A stretch of 64,000 nucleotides of DNA from Sacculina carcini. Taxonomy: Eukaryota > Arthropoda > Thecostraca > Sacculinidae. A model generated the notes under the pieces. It saw only the letters and a program-made list of their open reading frames with translations. It ran no database searches and was not told the origin of the DNA. The position numbers and the translations under genes were made by a program. Positions 21,419 to 33,246 of this stretch are shown here, in pieces. Position 1 is the first letter of the stretch. The number at the start of each line of letters is the position of its first letter. The DNA is taken from NCBI GenBank assembly GCA_916048095.2, contig OU696574.1, positions 7,981,087-8,045,086 on the forward strand. The letters are read 5' to 3'.

Positions 21419-24400
21419 TCGCACAAAAAGCTGCGGTAGCGTCAAGCATCGGCACGGCCTCCGGATACCTCGTGACGCGGTCGACGATGGTGAAAATGTA
21501 CTGATAACCATTGACAGCTGGTAGAGGACCGACGACATCGACGTGGAGTGCTTCAAACCGTCCGCTAGGTGTCGGCGGTCTACGCAGGGCAGTGTGTTGG
21601 TGACGAGCGATCTTACATTGTTGACAGCGAACGCACGTCTTCGCCCACGATGACACCTTGGCCCAAATGCGCTTGAAGACGTAACGTTCAGAGACGAGGC
21701 GCTTTGTGACACGGGCACTTGGGTGATGCAGATTATGTATCGCGCGATACACTTCGTGCTGCAGTGACTCAGGCAGCAGCGGCCGATCAACACCAGTGGA
21801 AACGTCCACCAGCAGTCCAGACGGAACACCCTCGACTGGACGTACTTCCACGCGAAGCGAAGGACAAGAGGCAATCTCGGCGACATCTGCGGCACTGTGT
21901 TGAGCGAGCGCGAGGCGCCTGACATCGAGCGAGTGTTGAGCGTCCACTGCAAGCTGAGAGACGTTTCGTGTTGCGTCTGACGGAGGCCTACTGAGACAGT
22001 CCGAGACAGCGTTTTCGGACCCTTTGATATGTCGTATGTCCGTGGAAAACTCACTCAGATAAGCGAGCTGTCTTTGGACACGAGCCGAACGTTCGGTGGT
22101 GCTGGTGAAGGCATGCACCAATGGCTTATGGTCGGTCCACAGCTGCAATGCGGGCCGGCCTTCAAGTAGATGCCGGAACATTTTGACCGCACTGAACAAT
22201 GCATACAGCTCCTTGTCACCAGTGGACCATCGTAAGGCAGCGCCTGTGAGTTTGCGGGAGTGGTACGCCAACGGTACCCAATGACCATTCTGGAACTGTA
22301 GCACAACAGCTCCCACAGCCAAGTCAGATGCGTCTTCCACTATCTTCGTCGGAGCATCCGCCTGTGGAAATGCCAAACATGAAGCGGCAGCCAGCGCTGA
22401 TTTCGTCTTCTCGAAGGCGGAGACTTGAAGAGGTCCCCACACGAAACTTCGTTTGTTGTACGCCACCTCATGAAGGGGCTGGAGAGTTTGAGCCAGCCTA
22501 GGAATGAACCGGTGGAAAAAGTTAATCATGCCTAGGTACCTCCTGCACTCAGTGGAACTGGTGGGCGGCGGCATGCTCACGAGATCAGCAATTTTGTCTG
22601 GTAAGGGCTCGATGCCACGTGCAGATACTTTGAACCCAACGAACCGCACAATACGCTGGCCAAAGACGCACTTTTCTGGCTTGATGGCCAGGCCGGCCGC
22701 TCCGAGACGGCGAAAAAGTTCTCTCAGATCTCGGCGGTGAGTCTCGACATCTGGAGAGAAGACGAGGACATCGTCGAGGTAGCAAAATACGCGTGGCATG
22801 CCCCGCAGCACTGTGTCCATGAGGCGCTGGAAAGTTTGGGCAGCATTACACAAACCGAAAGGCATACGCGTATACTGAAAAAGACCAAATGGAGTTGTGA
22901 TCGCAGATTTTTCCTGATCGTCTGGATGCAGAGGAACTTGAGCAAAAGCACGCGGGAGATCAATTGTGCTGAAATAATTCGCACCACTGAGCTGATCGGC
23001 GAATGATTGAATGTCGGGAACGGGATACCTGTCGGGCACCGTGATGGAGTTCAGTCGCTCGTAGCACCCGACCAGTCTGAAAGCCGTGCCACCATCCTTT
23101 TCAACGAGGTGGATGGGACTGGACCAGCACGATGACGAGGGAGCCAGAATGCCCAGATCCACCAACTCTGATAACTCTTTTCTGGCAGCGGACAGTTTGG
23201 CTGGCATTAATCGACGTGGGCGGGAGAACACTGGATTGCCTCGTGTGATGATGCGATGCTGGACACCAGGCACCTTCACAACGGGAAACCCGTCAGGTGG
23301 GGCTACGAGCTGCGCGAAGTCGGCTGAAGCGCGCACACCGGCGAACTCCGGTCCGTCACATGGTCGCTGTACAGCCCTGATGTGAGTCAGCACAGGGTGT
23401 GTTGTGACGACCGACGCGTTGCTGGTGGTGGACAAGAATGTGGCGCTGTCGATCAGCTTGTGCCGTTTCATGTCCACCACAAGACCAAATTCGCGGAGGA
23501 AATCCGCTCCGATTATTGCGTGTGGAACTGCTGCTGAAATAAATCCGAACGAATAAGTGCGCCCGAGTCCCAGATCGACAGTCAAGCGATGGTTGACCTC
23601 AAAGACTTGGATGGATGTACCGTTGGCGGCACGTAACTTCGGCTCGTCGAGGGCCGCCGCTGATGCCGTTGAACGAGCTGGCAGCAGAGAAACCTCGGAA
23701 CCGCTGTCAACCATGAATTTGCGGCCGGACATGTCTGTGACGAATAACAGCCGGTGATTTTCACGGCAGCCGGACGTGGCCATTACCGCCGGCTGCCGTG
23801 CCCGTTTCCCGCCATGTCGGACGTAAATGAGCACGAGCCGAGACAACGCCGCGCTGACGGACCGTACTTGCGATGGAGGCGGCACCAGCGCGACGACGAA
23901 ATCTTTCGGCTGCTCGTCTTTCGGTTGCTGTTGTCGTCTGGGTGTCGACTGAGCGGGCGAGCGAAAACTTCTCGTGGCCGCCACTAGAGGCTCCTCGTCT
24001 GTCTCTGTGGCTGTGTATGCGTCGCCGGTCACCTGTGCCGCAAGCGAAACGGTCGCCGCTGGCTGGTAGTGAGCGTCTGCGCGCAGTGCAGTGTCCCGCA
24101 AATTGTTGGAGACCAGCCACTCGCGACAGAGCAGTCGGAGGTCTGACGGCATTCGACACAGAAACACCTCTTGGATGATTTCGTGTTCTGTGTCGTTGGG
24201 GTACAGTGCCGCGAGGTCGCCGTACGATTCCGACGGTTTCCGAGAGCCCAGTTGTCGCGAAAGATTCTCCAGACGCTGTAGTTTCTCAGCCGGAGTGAGC
24301 TCTAGTCGCTTTCGCAGTCTGGCTTTGAGCAAATCGTAGCAGTTGCTAGCGAGTGGATTCTGGGTTGCAAGATCTTTGACCATCCTGAAATTGGTTCTCG

Positions 24401-24539
24401 GTAGTATCGCCAAAACTTTGCGATACATGGTGGTCTGACATTATATGCCACTATCGGCCATCAAATTATCGCACATTGCGATCCAGGTGTCCACATCCAG
24501 TGGGTCGAAAACCGGGAGGTCGACCTTCACCGAACCCAT
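21042..24539 (-). pseudogene. Gag-Pol of the CsRn1-type element, broken
   Basis: Gag begins at the ATG at 24539-24537 (MGSVKVDLPVFDPLD) but meets an in-frame TAA at 24441-24443. The same frame then stays open to 21042 (1128 aa from the next ATG). In that part: protease MVDSGSEVSLLP near residue 240, reverse transcriptase with YLDD near 548, RNase H with VEDAS, an HHCC zinc motif (HNLHHPSARVTK ... CVRCQQC), then the integrase core. The gag Cys/His knuckle of this lineage seems degenerate (LIYVRHGGKRARQPAVMATS), with expected Cys residues missing. Integrase breaks at the 364-bp duplication (21055-21418 and 20691-21054), which shifts the frame. The C-terminal integrase resumes separately at 20228-21022. 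Confidence 0.9.
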
Positions 24540-24620
24540 GGAATGAGAGTGATTACTACGAGGCATACTATATACGAACCCGCAATACGACTGAAAAGTA
24601 TTGGCAAAAAAAGAAATATA

Positions 24621-24632
24621 CCGGGGTCACCA
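24621..24632 (-). promoter_or_regulatory. Primer-binding site, tRNA-Trp
   Basis: On the minus strand TGGTGACCCCGG begins 2 nt inside the 5' LTR. It is complementary to the 3' end of animal tRNA-Trp (..CGGGGTCACCA) over at least 11 positions. Confidence 0.85.
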
Positions 24633-24634
24633 CT

Positions 24635-24888
24635 TGTAGGGACGCCTACAAAAGTAAAATATTGGCAAACGGCCTCAGCGATCAAAACCCGTGCGTACGG
24701 TAAGACTCGTGTGTGTATTGCTTGCGCCACCGATGCATAATAAACAATTTAACATGTAGCAGATCGAGCACATTCATATTTATATATAACATGATAATGC
24801 GATATAATGTGATGATCAAATGAATACATAATAATAGCAATGACAATAAAATAAAGATAAAATGCACTGAGTGTACGCATCGGCTACA
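24635..24888 (-). repeat. 5' LTR of the CsRn1-type element
   Basis: 254-bp direct repeat partner of 19943-20197. It differs at about 24663, 24773 and near the end (GTGTACGCATC against GTGTGGCGCATC). Confidence 0.93.
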
Positions 24889-24892
24889 TAGT

Positions 24893-26094
24893 GATTCTTT
24901 TAATTAGTCAGTAAGTCAGTCAGTCAGTTAATTAGTCAGTAATTGAGTTTGCTTTGCGCTAGTTCAGTGATGGGAAACCTGTTCAGACCAGTTCTTACGG
25001 CGTCCATAGGCTTTTGGCTCGTTTCAACAGAAATTGTCCCTTTTTCCGTCGAGATTCCGTTTTCACAATAATGGTTTGTACATAGCTAAAGGGTAGCTCC
25101 GCAAAAATGCACGCTAGCATAGCTTAGCACATAGAACTTCTCCATTGTTGTGTTCAAATGTGAAATTGCGGCTCATTTCACACTAAGCAACTACTGGTGC
25201 GACTGGTATCTCGCGATAGTTGCCCTCCTGTTAAGCGACAACCACGTCAAAGGTTGCTCGAACGATCAAGGCTTCAGATGGCGCTTCGATCGCATTTAAT
25301 GTAGCCGTGTAGTTCATTTTAACCCAGGTGCCTGTCATATGTGCTGTGCATGTCATTATGTCTCAACTACATTAAACTGCAGCATGACACCATCAACACA
25401 GTCAGATCTATTGTTAGTAATAAGCAGCGCGTGGTACACACTATGCGATTGCAACTACTTGGCACTCAATTCCGCGGATGTTTCCTCATCATAGGCGCCA
25501 GCTATTGACACCGTATTATCTTCTTCAAGATCATTTCTATATGTCTCGCAGCGAATTTCTCTCGAAAATTTCGCGCAGCGCTAGCCACGTTGATGAGATG
25601 TGGCGATGTGTCTGGATCGTGAAACGCTGTTGCACGTGTGTGCGAGTAATTCGTGCATTGTGCTCTCGCTTGTCAGGGACCATAGTTGTTGCTGTCGTCG
25701 GACCCATTGCGCTCTGAGTGGTCTTTTTCTTCTCGTAGTTGAAAGGTGTTGTTAGGATTGCAATGTTTGAACGACGCAGGCTCTTGTTCACGTATGTCGT
25801 TCCACGCATAAGTCACATCAATATACCTATAATATATCTTAACTATTTTCTAAGCAATATATGAATACAATGTCACGGTCACCCACAACTATCTTTCTAG
25901 CACTTACCGATGCACTTGAAGCTCAAAATATTTATCAACTCTAAAAAAATCTCCATCAAATAACAATATAGATACTCGATTACTTCATCTCACCTCACTT
26001 GAAATATCGTATTATCTATCGCACTTGATCAATTTATGCTTTCAAACCTCAATTTTTCTCGATATATTCAAAGTTGCCACAGTTATACCATTGC
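24893..26094. other. No gene recognised
   Basis: Starts with short GTCA-type repeats (24903-24955). The stretch 25170-25500 has GCGACT/CAACT-rich ends that faintly recall a PIF/Harbinger-type MITE, but no clean inverted repeat was established. Open frames near 25478-25809 are unrecognised on both strands. Confidence 0.45.
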
Positions 26095-26500
26095 ACATAT
26101 GAGGAGATACGACCATTATCAGCAATTTCAGACCGATCTCTCTTCTATCCAACATTTCAAAAATAATAGAAAAGGCTATTAACAAGAGAATATATAGCTT
26201 CATTGAGAAACCAAATATCGAACAATTACAGCACAAAATTAACAACTGCATGACAAAAATATCTGGCTGGTTCAATAACAATAAACTAAGCCTGAATCAG
26301 TAAATAAATCAGTGTTTCAATTTTTCTCAAGAAAACATAATATATAGCTGATGTTCCTGTCAGTGTCACACTCAATAATGCTACTCTCCCTGCAAACGGA
26401 CTGTAAAGTTCCTTGGAATTCTTGTTGACTCGGACTTGTCTCACAAATCACAAATTTCAAACGTTTCCAACAAAGCTGCTCAAATAAACGGTATGATAAG
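26095..26500 (+). pseudogene. Degraded LINE reverse transcriptase fragment
   Basis: The plus-strand translation shows ISNFRPISLLSNISKIIEK, the conserved RT entry motif. It jumps to KISGWFNNNKLSLNQ and then, after stops, to VKFLGILVDSDLSHK. The middle, including the catalytic Asp residues, is deleted. A MITE copy abuts its right end at 26501. Confidence 0.7.
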
Positions 26501-26753
26501 GAGAGCCGTAGAAACCGCCCCCGTACCCCCCGGCCGGGGGGGCGAATGTTGAGGGCCCCGTTGCTTCACGTTTGATATTATAATTTATCATATATATTAT
26601 GTATAGCCTTTACCTTTTTGCTCAGATGTTTTCACCTGAGCTTGTATTATGTGATTATGTATAATAAATACATTCATTATTTGGTGATTTATTTATAATG
26701 GGGCCCCAAGTGTTGCCTTCGGGGGGGGGGCATAATTCCTCGCAACGGCTCTG
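26501..26753. mobile_element. hAT-type MITE, family 1, copy 3
   Basis: About 253 bp matching copy 1, with GAGAGCCGTAG at the left and CGCAACGGCTCTG at the right. Only one internal G-rich unit is present and no target duplication is visible, so a flank may have been rearranged. Confidence 0.85.
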
Positions 26754-27149
26754 CCCCACAGCCACGTGAAACCACCTGTTTGAATGAAGGATTTGTGTTC
26801 ATAATTTCACTGCTCATTGTTTGTGTAATATGCTTTATCCAATGTTTGTTTACTGTTTACGATCGTGCAGGTTGTTCGATGTTTCGGTGTGTTGGTTGGC
26901 GTTGGTTTATTTGATCGTAAGATCACGGGGAGATGTTGTATTCTAAGTGATAGTGTGGCGTGTGTGTGGTACTTTGACCGCCTCTGCGTATTTTGACCTC
27001 TTGTTGTGGGAGTGTGTGTATGTGTGTTTGACTGTAGGCTCGCATTTGTACAAGGTGTATGCGCGTGCATGTGTTGGTTGTAGCATTTGCGTTTATACTG
27101 TGTATGCTTGTTTGTATATACACCTTCTCCTTGTGTGAGTTTTACTTTT

Positions 27150-28400
27150 TCAGAGAAAAATGTTGAGAACTCGGTAGCCGTTAAAGGAGAGGAAAAAGCA
27201 GGAGAGTTAAGACCGCAGAGAGAGTTCAGAGTGGACCACAATGACTTGGAGGAACGAGAAAGGGACGAGAGTTTGGAGCTATAGTAGCTACTTTTAGCAG
27301 CAGAAAGAGCAGAAGTGAAAGATGAGCGAGCGGAGCAAAACAAAAGCCAATCGGAAGAAGATCGTGAACGCCTCCAAGTACGCTCAAGACGTCGTTGAAG
27401 AGACTTGAGTACTCGAAGCTGAGGAGATGACCAAGGAGGAGAGCGAGAGGAAGATGAGCGAGTGATGATTGGGAACATACAATTATTTATATGGGAGAGT
27501 GCGGAAGAGAAATATGGATAGATGTCATGGGGAGGAAGATAATACAGAGCAGAGATAGGGAGACAGGAGGATAATAGTGAGTGAAATTGAATGGAATTAA
27601 AACATTTGTAGTTACGATAGCTGGACGGAGTATGAGAAGGGGGACAAGTGAGCGGCAGAGTAGATAAAAGTAGGCTGTGGTCAGAGACGGAGGAATCAGG
27701 AGGAAATACAAAGATATCGGAAGGGACAGGATCAGTCGAGAGAAATGGGGAGGGAAACAGGATTAGATCAAGTGTATGGCCAGATATGTGTGTAGGAGAG
27801 AGAGAAGAATAAGAGAGACCATGGGAAGTAAGTAATGAGATAAAATTCAAGCAGTAAGGATTGGCCGAGGGTGAATCAAGCCAGAAGTTAAAGTCGCCGA
27901 GTATGATAAAATGGCTGGAGAAAATAGACGAGACTGCTTCAATGAGAGGAGGAAACTCTTGAAAAAACATCGCGGAAGTGCCGGGGTGATTGGGACGGTA
28001 AATGATAAGGATGCAAAACTTGTTAAAAGAGGGGACCGAGAGGGTGAGAGCTAGGAATTCGAATGAGGTGGGAGAAGAAACCAGATTGGAAAGGGACGAA
28101 ATGGAGAGACCTTTGGAGAATAGACAACCTACCCCGCCACCCGAAGACTTAGAACTGTCGCGCGATTTGTGTAGGAATGAAGAACAGGAAGGTAAGTTAG
28201 CAGAGAATGAGGAAATATCAGAATCAAGGAGCCAGGTTTCGGCAAGACAGAGAATAGACATATTATGTGAGGCAAAGAGGTGGGATATGTGAGTCGTTTT
28301 ATTTCGAGCCGATCTGATGTTGAGAAATCCAATTGAAAGATACTTAGAGTTAAAATGTGGACTAGGCTGAGGTGAGGGAAGTGAGGAACAGTAGAGGGAA
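27150..28400 (-). pseudogene. LINE ORF2 endonuclease half
   Basis: Apurinic-endonuclease-like domain: FLNIRSARNKTTHISHL, LCLAETWL, the LGDFNFWLD active-site motif, SGHTLDLIL and VSDHSLLL, all in the usual order. After it comes the Arg/Ser-rich linker (LKSLQRRLERTWRRS) that normally leads to the reverse transcriptase, which is absent here. The open frame continues to 26807 only by reading through CA-rich DNA. Confidence 0.85.
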
Positions 28401-28479
28401 GAGATGGAAGAGCGGCAGGGAAATTGCGCTGAAATAGAAAGAGGAAGGGAAGAATCGCTAGAAGGCGATAGTCAATTTA

Positions 28480-29615
28480 GCATTGGCGAGGGATGACGAG
28501 GGATGACGGTCGGTGGTGAGGGGGTGGGAGCTAAGAGAGTGCGTGCACGGATAGAATTGCGGACAGCCAAGAAGGAAGAACACTGCGGAGAAAAAACAGA
28601 ATGGTTAGAAGCGTGGCCGTGATTAGTACAGTTGACACATTTCAGTGTGCTGCGATCAGGACAGGCGGAGGAGGGGTGGGGACCAGCACAATAGCCACAG
28701 ACGGGTACTTTTGTGGGGCAACGCTCAAACTTGTGACCAAGTCAACAGCAGCAAGAGCAGCGAGTCACCCAAAACCTGTCATAAACGCGACAACAGCGTA
28801 GGTGGACGAAGAGGCGATCACCTCCCTCACGAATTTTTTGCCGAACTCCCGGTGAGACTCCCAGCACGGCATGAGAGCGACCTTGTTTAGGCGGGGTGAT
28901 GAAGAATAACTTGAGGTCGGCTTCTGGGACATCAGTGAGAAAGCTGTTCTTGGCACGCAGGGAGGCCAGCAGACTATCAGGGGACGAGGGTGGCACATCC
29001 ACGAGGGTGATTTTCGGCAGAATTGTTTGCTGCTTATTCAGCACTGCTACTTGCACTCCGTCGATGTTGTCGGCAAGCGACTTGGCTGCCTGGGCAGCGG
29101 CGTCTTCGGTGGAGCAGCGCAAAACAAAACCACCAGATGATGTAGGACGGGCCGTTTTCACTTGTACCGTTTGCAGATGTTGTTGCAAGTTATCAGCTCG
29201 TACAGGCTCTTTACTTTTGTTTTTCACCACAAGAGCAATTGTACGGGCTGGCACGTTGTGGTGGGAAGCGGTATTTTCATCAGCGTTGGCAGAGGCGCAG
29301 CGAGAGGGGTGAAAGTCACGCAGATCATCAAGCAGTTCGGTTCGCAGCTTGGTGAAGCGGGACTCCATCACCGATGTCACTTTCTCGACAGTCAGTGGAT
29401 TACGCTTGACTAGCACGAAGTCAGTTTTGCACAAAGCACAAACCCAAAACAGTTTATGCTTCTTGACAGCATTGTATGCCGGTGTAGAAAGCGCCGCGCA
29501 TGAGGGGTGAAATACGGCGGAGCATCCTTCGCACATAATGTGCGCGACGGCGGAAACGGACTCACCTCAACAACACAATCGATCAATGTCAGAACGGTTG
29601 GGCATTGCGGTCACA
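28480..29615 (-). pseudogene. LINE ORF1 with PHD-like and CCHC zinc fingers
   Basis: Starts at an ATG (MPNRSDIDRLCC) at 29615-29613 and is interrupted by TGA near 29577, within the first Cys pair of a PHD-like finger (CEGCSAVFHPSC ... WVCALC). A coiled or basic segment and an RRM-like region follow (ALVVKNKSKEPV ... VLRCSTEDAAAQAAKSL). Then come CCHC knuckles (CRVYDRFWVTRCSCC, a second TGA near 28742, GHKFERC, then VCGYCAGPHPSSACP and CVNCTNHGH). ORF1 proteins of L2/CR1/Jockey-like LINEs bind element RNA. Two nonsense codons make this copy inactive. Confidence 0.75.
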
Positions 29616-29710
29616 ACACTCGCGCACAGAAAAAGACAGAGCAAATAAGGAAGACACGGAGCTCACAGAAACAGCACCACTCGCGACGGCTACTCGACGA
29701 CGACTGAACC

Positions 29711-31003
29711 GACCTTGTTAATCACTCTATCCTAATTCATGACTTCTCTCATCTTGGTATCTCGTCTTCTGCCCTCTCTCTCCTTAAATCGTACCTTTCG
29801 GGAAGGACCTACTCTGTCAACTTCAATTCCTCTGTATCTGATCCTATCCATCTTTCATCAGGTGTCCCTCAGGGATCTATTCTTGGTCCGATACTCTTTA
29901 ACCTTTACATGTCCTCCCTCTGTCCTATCCTTCGTAAGTATTCCACCTCATTTCATATCTACGCTGATGACATTCAGTTATATATCCCTCTTCCTTTTCC
30001 TTCTCCGTCTTTTCTCTCTGACATCCTATCCACCATCTCTTCTTGGGCGTCGTCCCGTCACCTTCTCCTCAACCCGTCCAAGTCTGAGTTTCTGGCTCTT
30101 CATCCTCCTCGTATTCTTCCTCCTTGCTTACCTCTTATCCTATCATCGACAGTTCGCAATCTCGGAGTTATTTTTGACTCATCTCTCTCTTCCTCCGACA
30201 ACATCCTCTCTGTCGCCCGCACTTGTCGTCTTATCTTGAGATCCCTCTATCCTATACGCTCATATCTCGACAGACCTTCCGCAATCAAACTTATTCACTC
30301 TCATGTATTCTCTAGACTTGACTATTGTAATTCTTTGTACATCCATGCTCCTCGTCGTTCTCTTAAAATCCTACAACGCGTCATTAATCAATCTTGTCGT
30401 TTTGTCCTTCATCCTGTTCCTTGTCGTCACACTTCTCGATTTCTTTTTCAATTTCGCTGGCTCCCTATTATTCCACGTATTCACTTTCGCCTGTGCTGTC
30501 TGATATATAAGCTTCTCCACGATCCTCATCAGCCATCCTATCTCCGCCTTCTCCTCACTCCTTGCCTCACTCCTTCCCGAATTCCTCTTCCCCTTGTATG
30601 CCCTCGTGCTGTAAATGAATCTCCTTGGTCCTCCAAATCATTCTTTTTTTCCGCCCCTCGCCTTTACAATTCCATCCCAGTCCACATTACTTCTTCTCTT
30701 TCCTACAATTCTTTCCGCTCTAAGCTCTCCAAACACTTTTTTGACCTCTCTTTTGACCCAGTCTCCCACACTCTCACACCTTTTGCATCACTATAACATG
30801 TTACTTTAGCATGTTCTTACTCGTATTCCTTCTCTCATTTGCATGCTTACTATATCTACGCTATGACTATATTCTCCCGAGTTGTGTTTGCTGTGTTGTG
30901 TTGTCATTATGTTTCAGTCGTGTTGTCTTGTCCGTCATGTCCGTCTGCTTTGTATGTTTTGCCCATATTTTGTCTCTATATTTATTGTCATTTATTGCAT
31001 ACT
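29711..31003 (+). pseudogene. LINE reverse transcriptase, 3' half, plus orientation
   Basis: Begins inside the reverse transcriptase (DLVNHSILIHDFSHLGIS). It shows SGVPQGSILGPILFN, the YADD active site near 29960, and the conserved C-terminal tail, stopping near 30796. The N-terminal part of the domain, with the first catalytic Asp, is missing. The 3' UTR runs to about 31003, where the repeat block starts. A plausible remainder of the UTR and the TTG-rich 3' end lie at 39223-39346. Confidence 0.85.
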
Positions 31004-32097
31004 AGCATTAAAACCCGCCCGTTGTGCGGAGGAATTCATAAAATGGAATTAATATTCATAATAATTCATATTCATAAAAATATTCCAAATTAAAAAAGAA
31101 AATGAAAACTCATCAGTGTCTTACTCAATAGAAAAGTCCAAGTGTGAATATTATTATTTTTATTTTGACATAATATTTTCCCTCAACCCTCCTCATATAT
31201 AAACCAACCCATTGTGCGGAATAATTCAGAACACAAACACGTAACAAACAATGAAAATCCTAGCATGTAAACCCGCCCGTCGTGCGAAACAGTTCATACT
31301 ATTAAATTTGTATTCAATTCATGAGAGAAAAGGAATATGAATTAAAAAAGAGTTGAGTAAACCCATACAAAAGTCTAAATTTCTATATTTTCATATTTAT
31401 TTTCACAAAATAGTTTGCCTAAACCGCCTCATATTTATACATGCCCGTCGTGCTGAATAATTCAGAACTCAGACACGAAACAATGAAAAATGACTACACT
31501 TTTTCATCATAATGTTTCCACAATATTTCAATAACTTGATATCACCGTCTAGCATTGAAACCCGCCAGTTGTGCGGAGCAATTCATAAGATGAAATTCAT
31601 ATTCAATTCATAAACATATTGCAAATTTAAAAAGAAAACAGATATACTCATTAAAATCTTACTCAATTGAAAAGTCTAAATTCAATTATATTTTTTGACA
31701 ACATATTTTCCTTCAGCCCGTCTCATATTTAAACCCGCCCGTCGTGCTGAACAATTTATAAAATAAAATGCATATTCAATCCATAAAAATAAAATGCATA
31801 TTCAATCCATAAAATAAACTGAATACAAATTAAAAAGCAAAACATTTAACATTTTCCCTCGAACAGCCTCATATTTAAACCCGCCCGTCGTGCGGAACAA
31901 TTAAGCCCCAACACCAATGGTTCTTTATATATAAACCAACTAATGACAACTAACTAACTAATATTCAAATGGTTCTTTATTATATAATAATGGTTTTTTA
32001 TTTAATGGTTCTATATGGTACAATAATTCAGTAGTTTACTTTGTTCCCAGTAGCATTTTACCCGCCCGTCGTGCGGAACAATTAAGCCCCTGATCTA

Positions 32098-32265
32098 TAC
32101 CATTGAACCCGCGCAATTATGTCACCTCATTCAAGCATACACACACAGACAGACAGATAATTTCTTCTTTATGTATATATATACCATTGAACCTGCGCAA
32201 TTATGTCACCTCATATTCAAGCATACATACACAGACAGACAGATAATTTCTTCTTTATGTATATA
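32098..32265. repeat. Tandem duplication of unit 3' end
   Basis: Two copies of an about 84-bp segment running from ACCATTGAACC(C/T)GCGCAATT to the ACAGACAGACAGATAATTTC terminus. Each ends in a TATATA run. Confidence 0.8.
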
Positions 32266-32436
32266 TATGGTATTAATACCCGCCCGTTGTGCGGAGCAAT
32301 TCATACAATCAAGCAAATCATGAACCATTTGAAAAAATGAACTAAAAACACTTTTTTTAAACCCACCCGTCGTGCGGAACAATTCATACAATAAAATTCA
32401 TATCAAATCCATAAAATATAATGAATATAGTCATTC

Positions 32437-32620
32437 GGGGCAAATGACGATCGTTTTCATTAACATCTAACCAGCGCTTATACTAATGACGATAGCAAAA
32501 CATGCTAAGTACCACATAGTGTGTTGGTACACTGTGCTTCTATTCCCGTATTGAAAGCTTTCGAAAATTTTGTTTTTTCAAATACAGATCGAATTTAGTG
32601 GTGCGATCGTCATTTACCCC
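32437..32620. mobile_element. Short inverted-repeat element with GGGGYAAATGACGATCG ends
   Basis: The left end GGGGCAAATGACGATCG and right end CGATCGTCATTTACCCC are inverted copies about 184 bp apart. A further end copy follows at once, so 32606-32638 is a perfect hairpin (ATCGTCATTTACCCC, AGT, GGGGTAAATGACGAT). It looks like a MITE inserted in the repeat block. No target duplication was identified. Confidence 0.6.
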
Positions 32621-33246
32621 AGTGGGGTAAATGACGATTGACGAAACCCATAGAAAAGATTTAGCCAATATAAAAGTCCAAATGTGAAATTTATGTTTCA
32701 ATTTAGAAAACATGTTTTTCCACAACCCGCCTCATATTTAAAGCTGCCCGTCGTGCGGAATAATTCAGAACTCAAACACGAAACAAACACAAAGAAAATT
32801 GATAAAAAACGACCAATAGAAAAAGTTAAATTTGTAAATTCTTGTTTTAATTATTGACGATGTTTTTTCCCTCAACAGTGCTCAAGTTCACACCCATCCT
32901 TCGTGTGTAGTAATTCAGAAGTGTAACACTATCAAAACAATGTAACTTTCTTTCATCTTTATAATTCCAGATTAATGCTTCCGCTAAAACAGCAGATGCA
33001 TATAGCTGGCATTGCATGATGTTACAACCCGTACCCTTATGCAACTTGAAATTGAACCAATTAAATTACACAGTAAAATTCAGTAGTTTACTTTGTTCCC
33101 AGTAGCATTTTACCCGCCCGTCGTGCGGAACGATTCATGTGTAAATATTACGGACAATAAAGCCTTTATATTCAGTATAGTGTAGCATTAATTAAGCCCT
33201 ACGCAATAAAACCACACCATCCATGCTTGGAGCTAATATGATACAT

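Larger units (their letters stand above)
19943..24888 (-). mobile_element. Ty3/gypsy LTR retrotransposon, CsRn1 type
   Basis: LTRs of 255 bp (19943-20197) and 254 bp (24635-24888) with TG...CA ends differ at only about three sites. They are flanked by a 4-bp target duplication TAGT (19939-19942 and 24889-24892). Next to the 5' LTR (the right one) is a primer-binding site complementary to the 3' end of tRNA-Trp (plus 24621-24632, CCGGGGTCACCA). A tRNA-Trp primer and a 4-bp duplication are hallmarks of the CsRn1 lineage. The coding region is broken by a gag stop codon and by a 364-bp tandem duplication in integrase, so this copy is not autonomous although young. Confidence 0.92.
27150..29707 (-). 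mobile_element. 5' half of an L2-type LINE, inverted
   Basis: Reads leftwards from a 5' UTR (about 29707-29616) through ORF1 and the endonuclease of ORF2, ending near 27150 (SPLTATEFSTFFSEKV) before reverse transcriptase. The 3' half of an L2-type element starts in the opposite orientation immediately to the right at 29711. This is the arrangement left by twin-primed insertion. Left of 27150 the frame runs on into CA-rich unrelated sequence. Confidence 0.78.

Noticed and set aside
25168..25500. PIF/Harbinger-type MITE
   Set aside because: GCGACT/CAACT-rich ends are suggestive, but no clear inverted ends or 3-bp duplication could be fixed.
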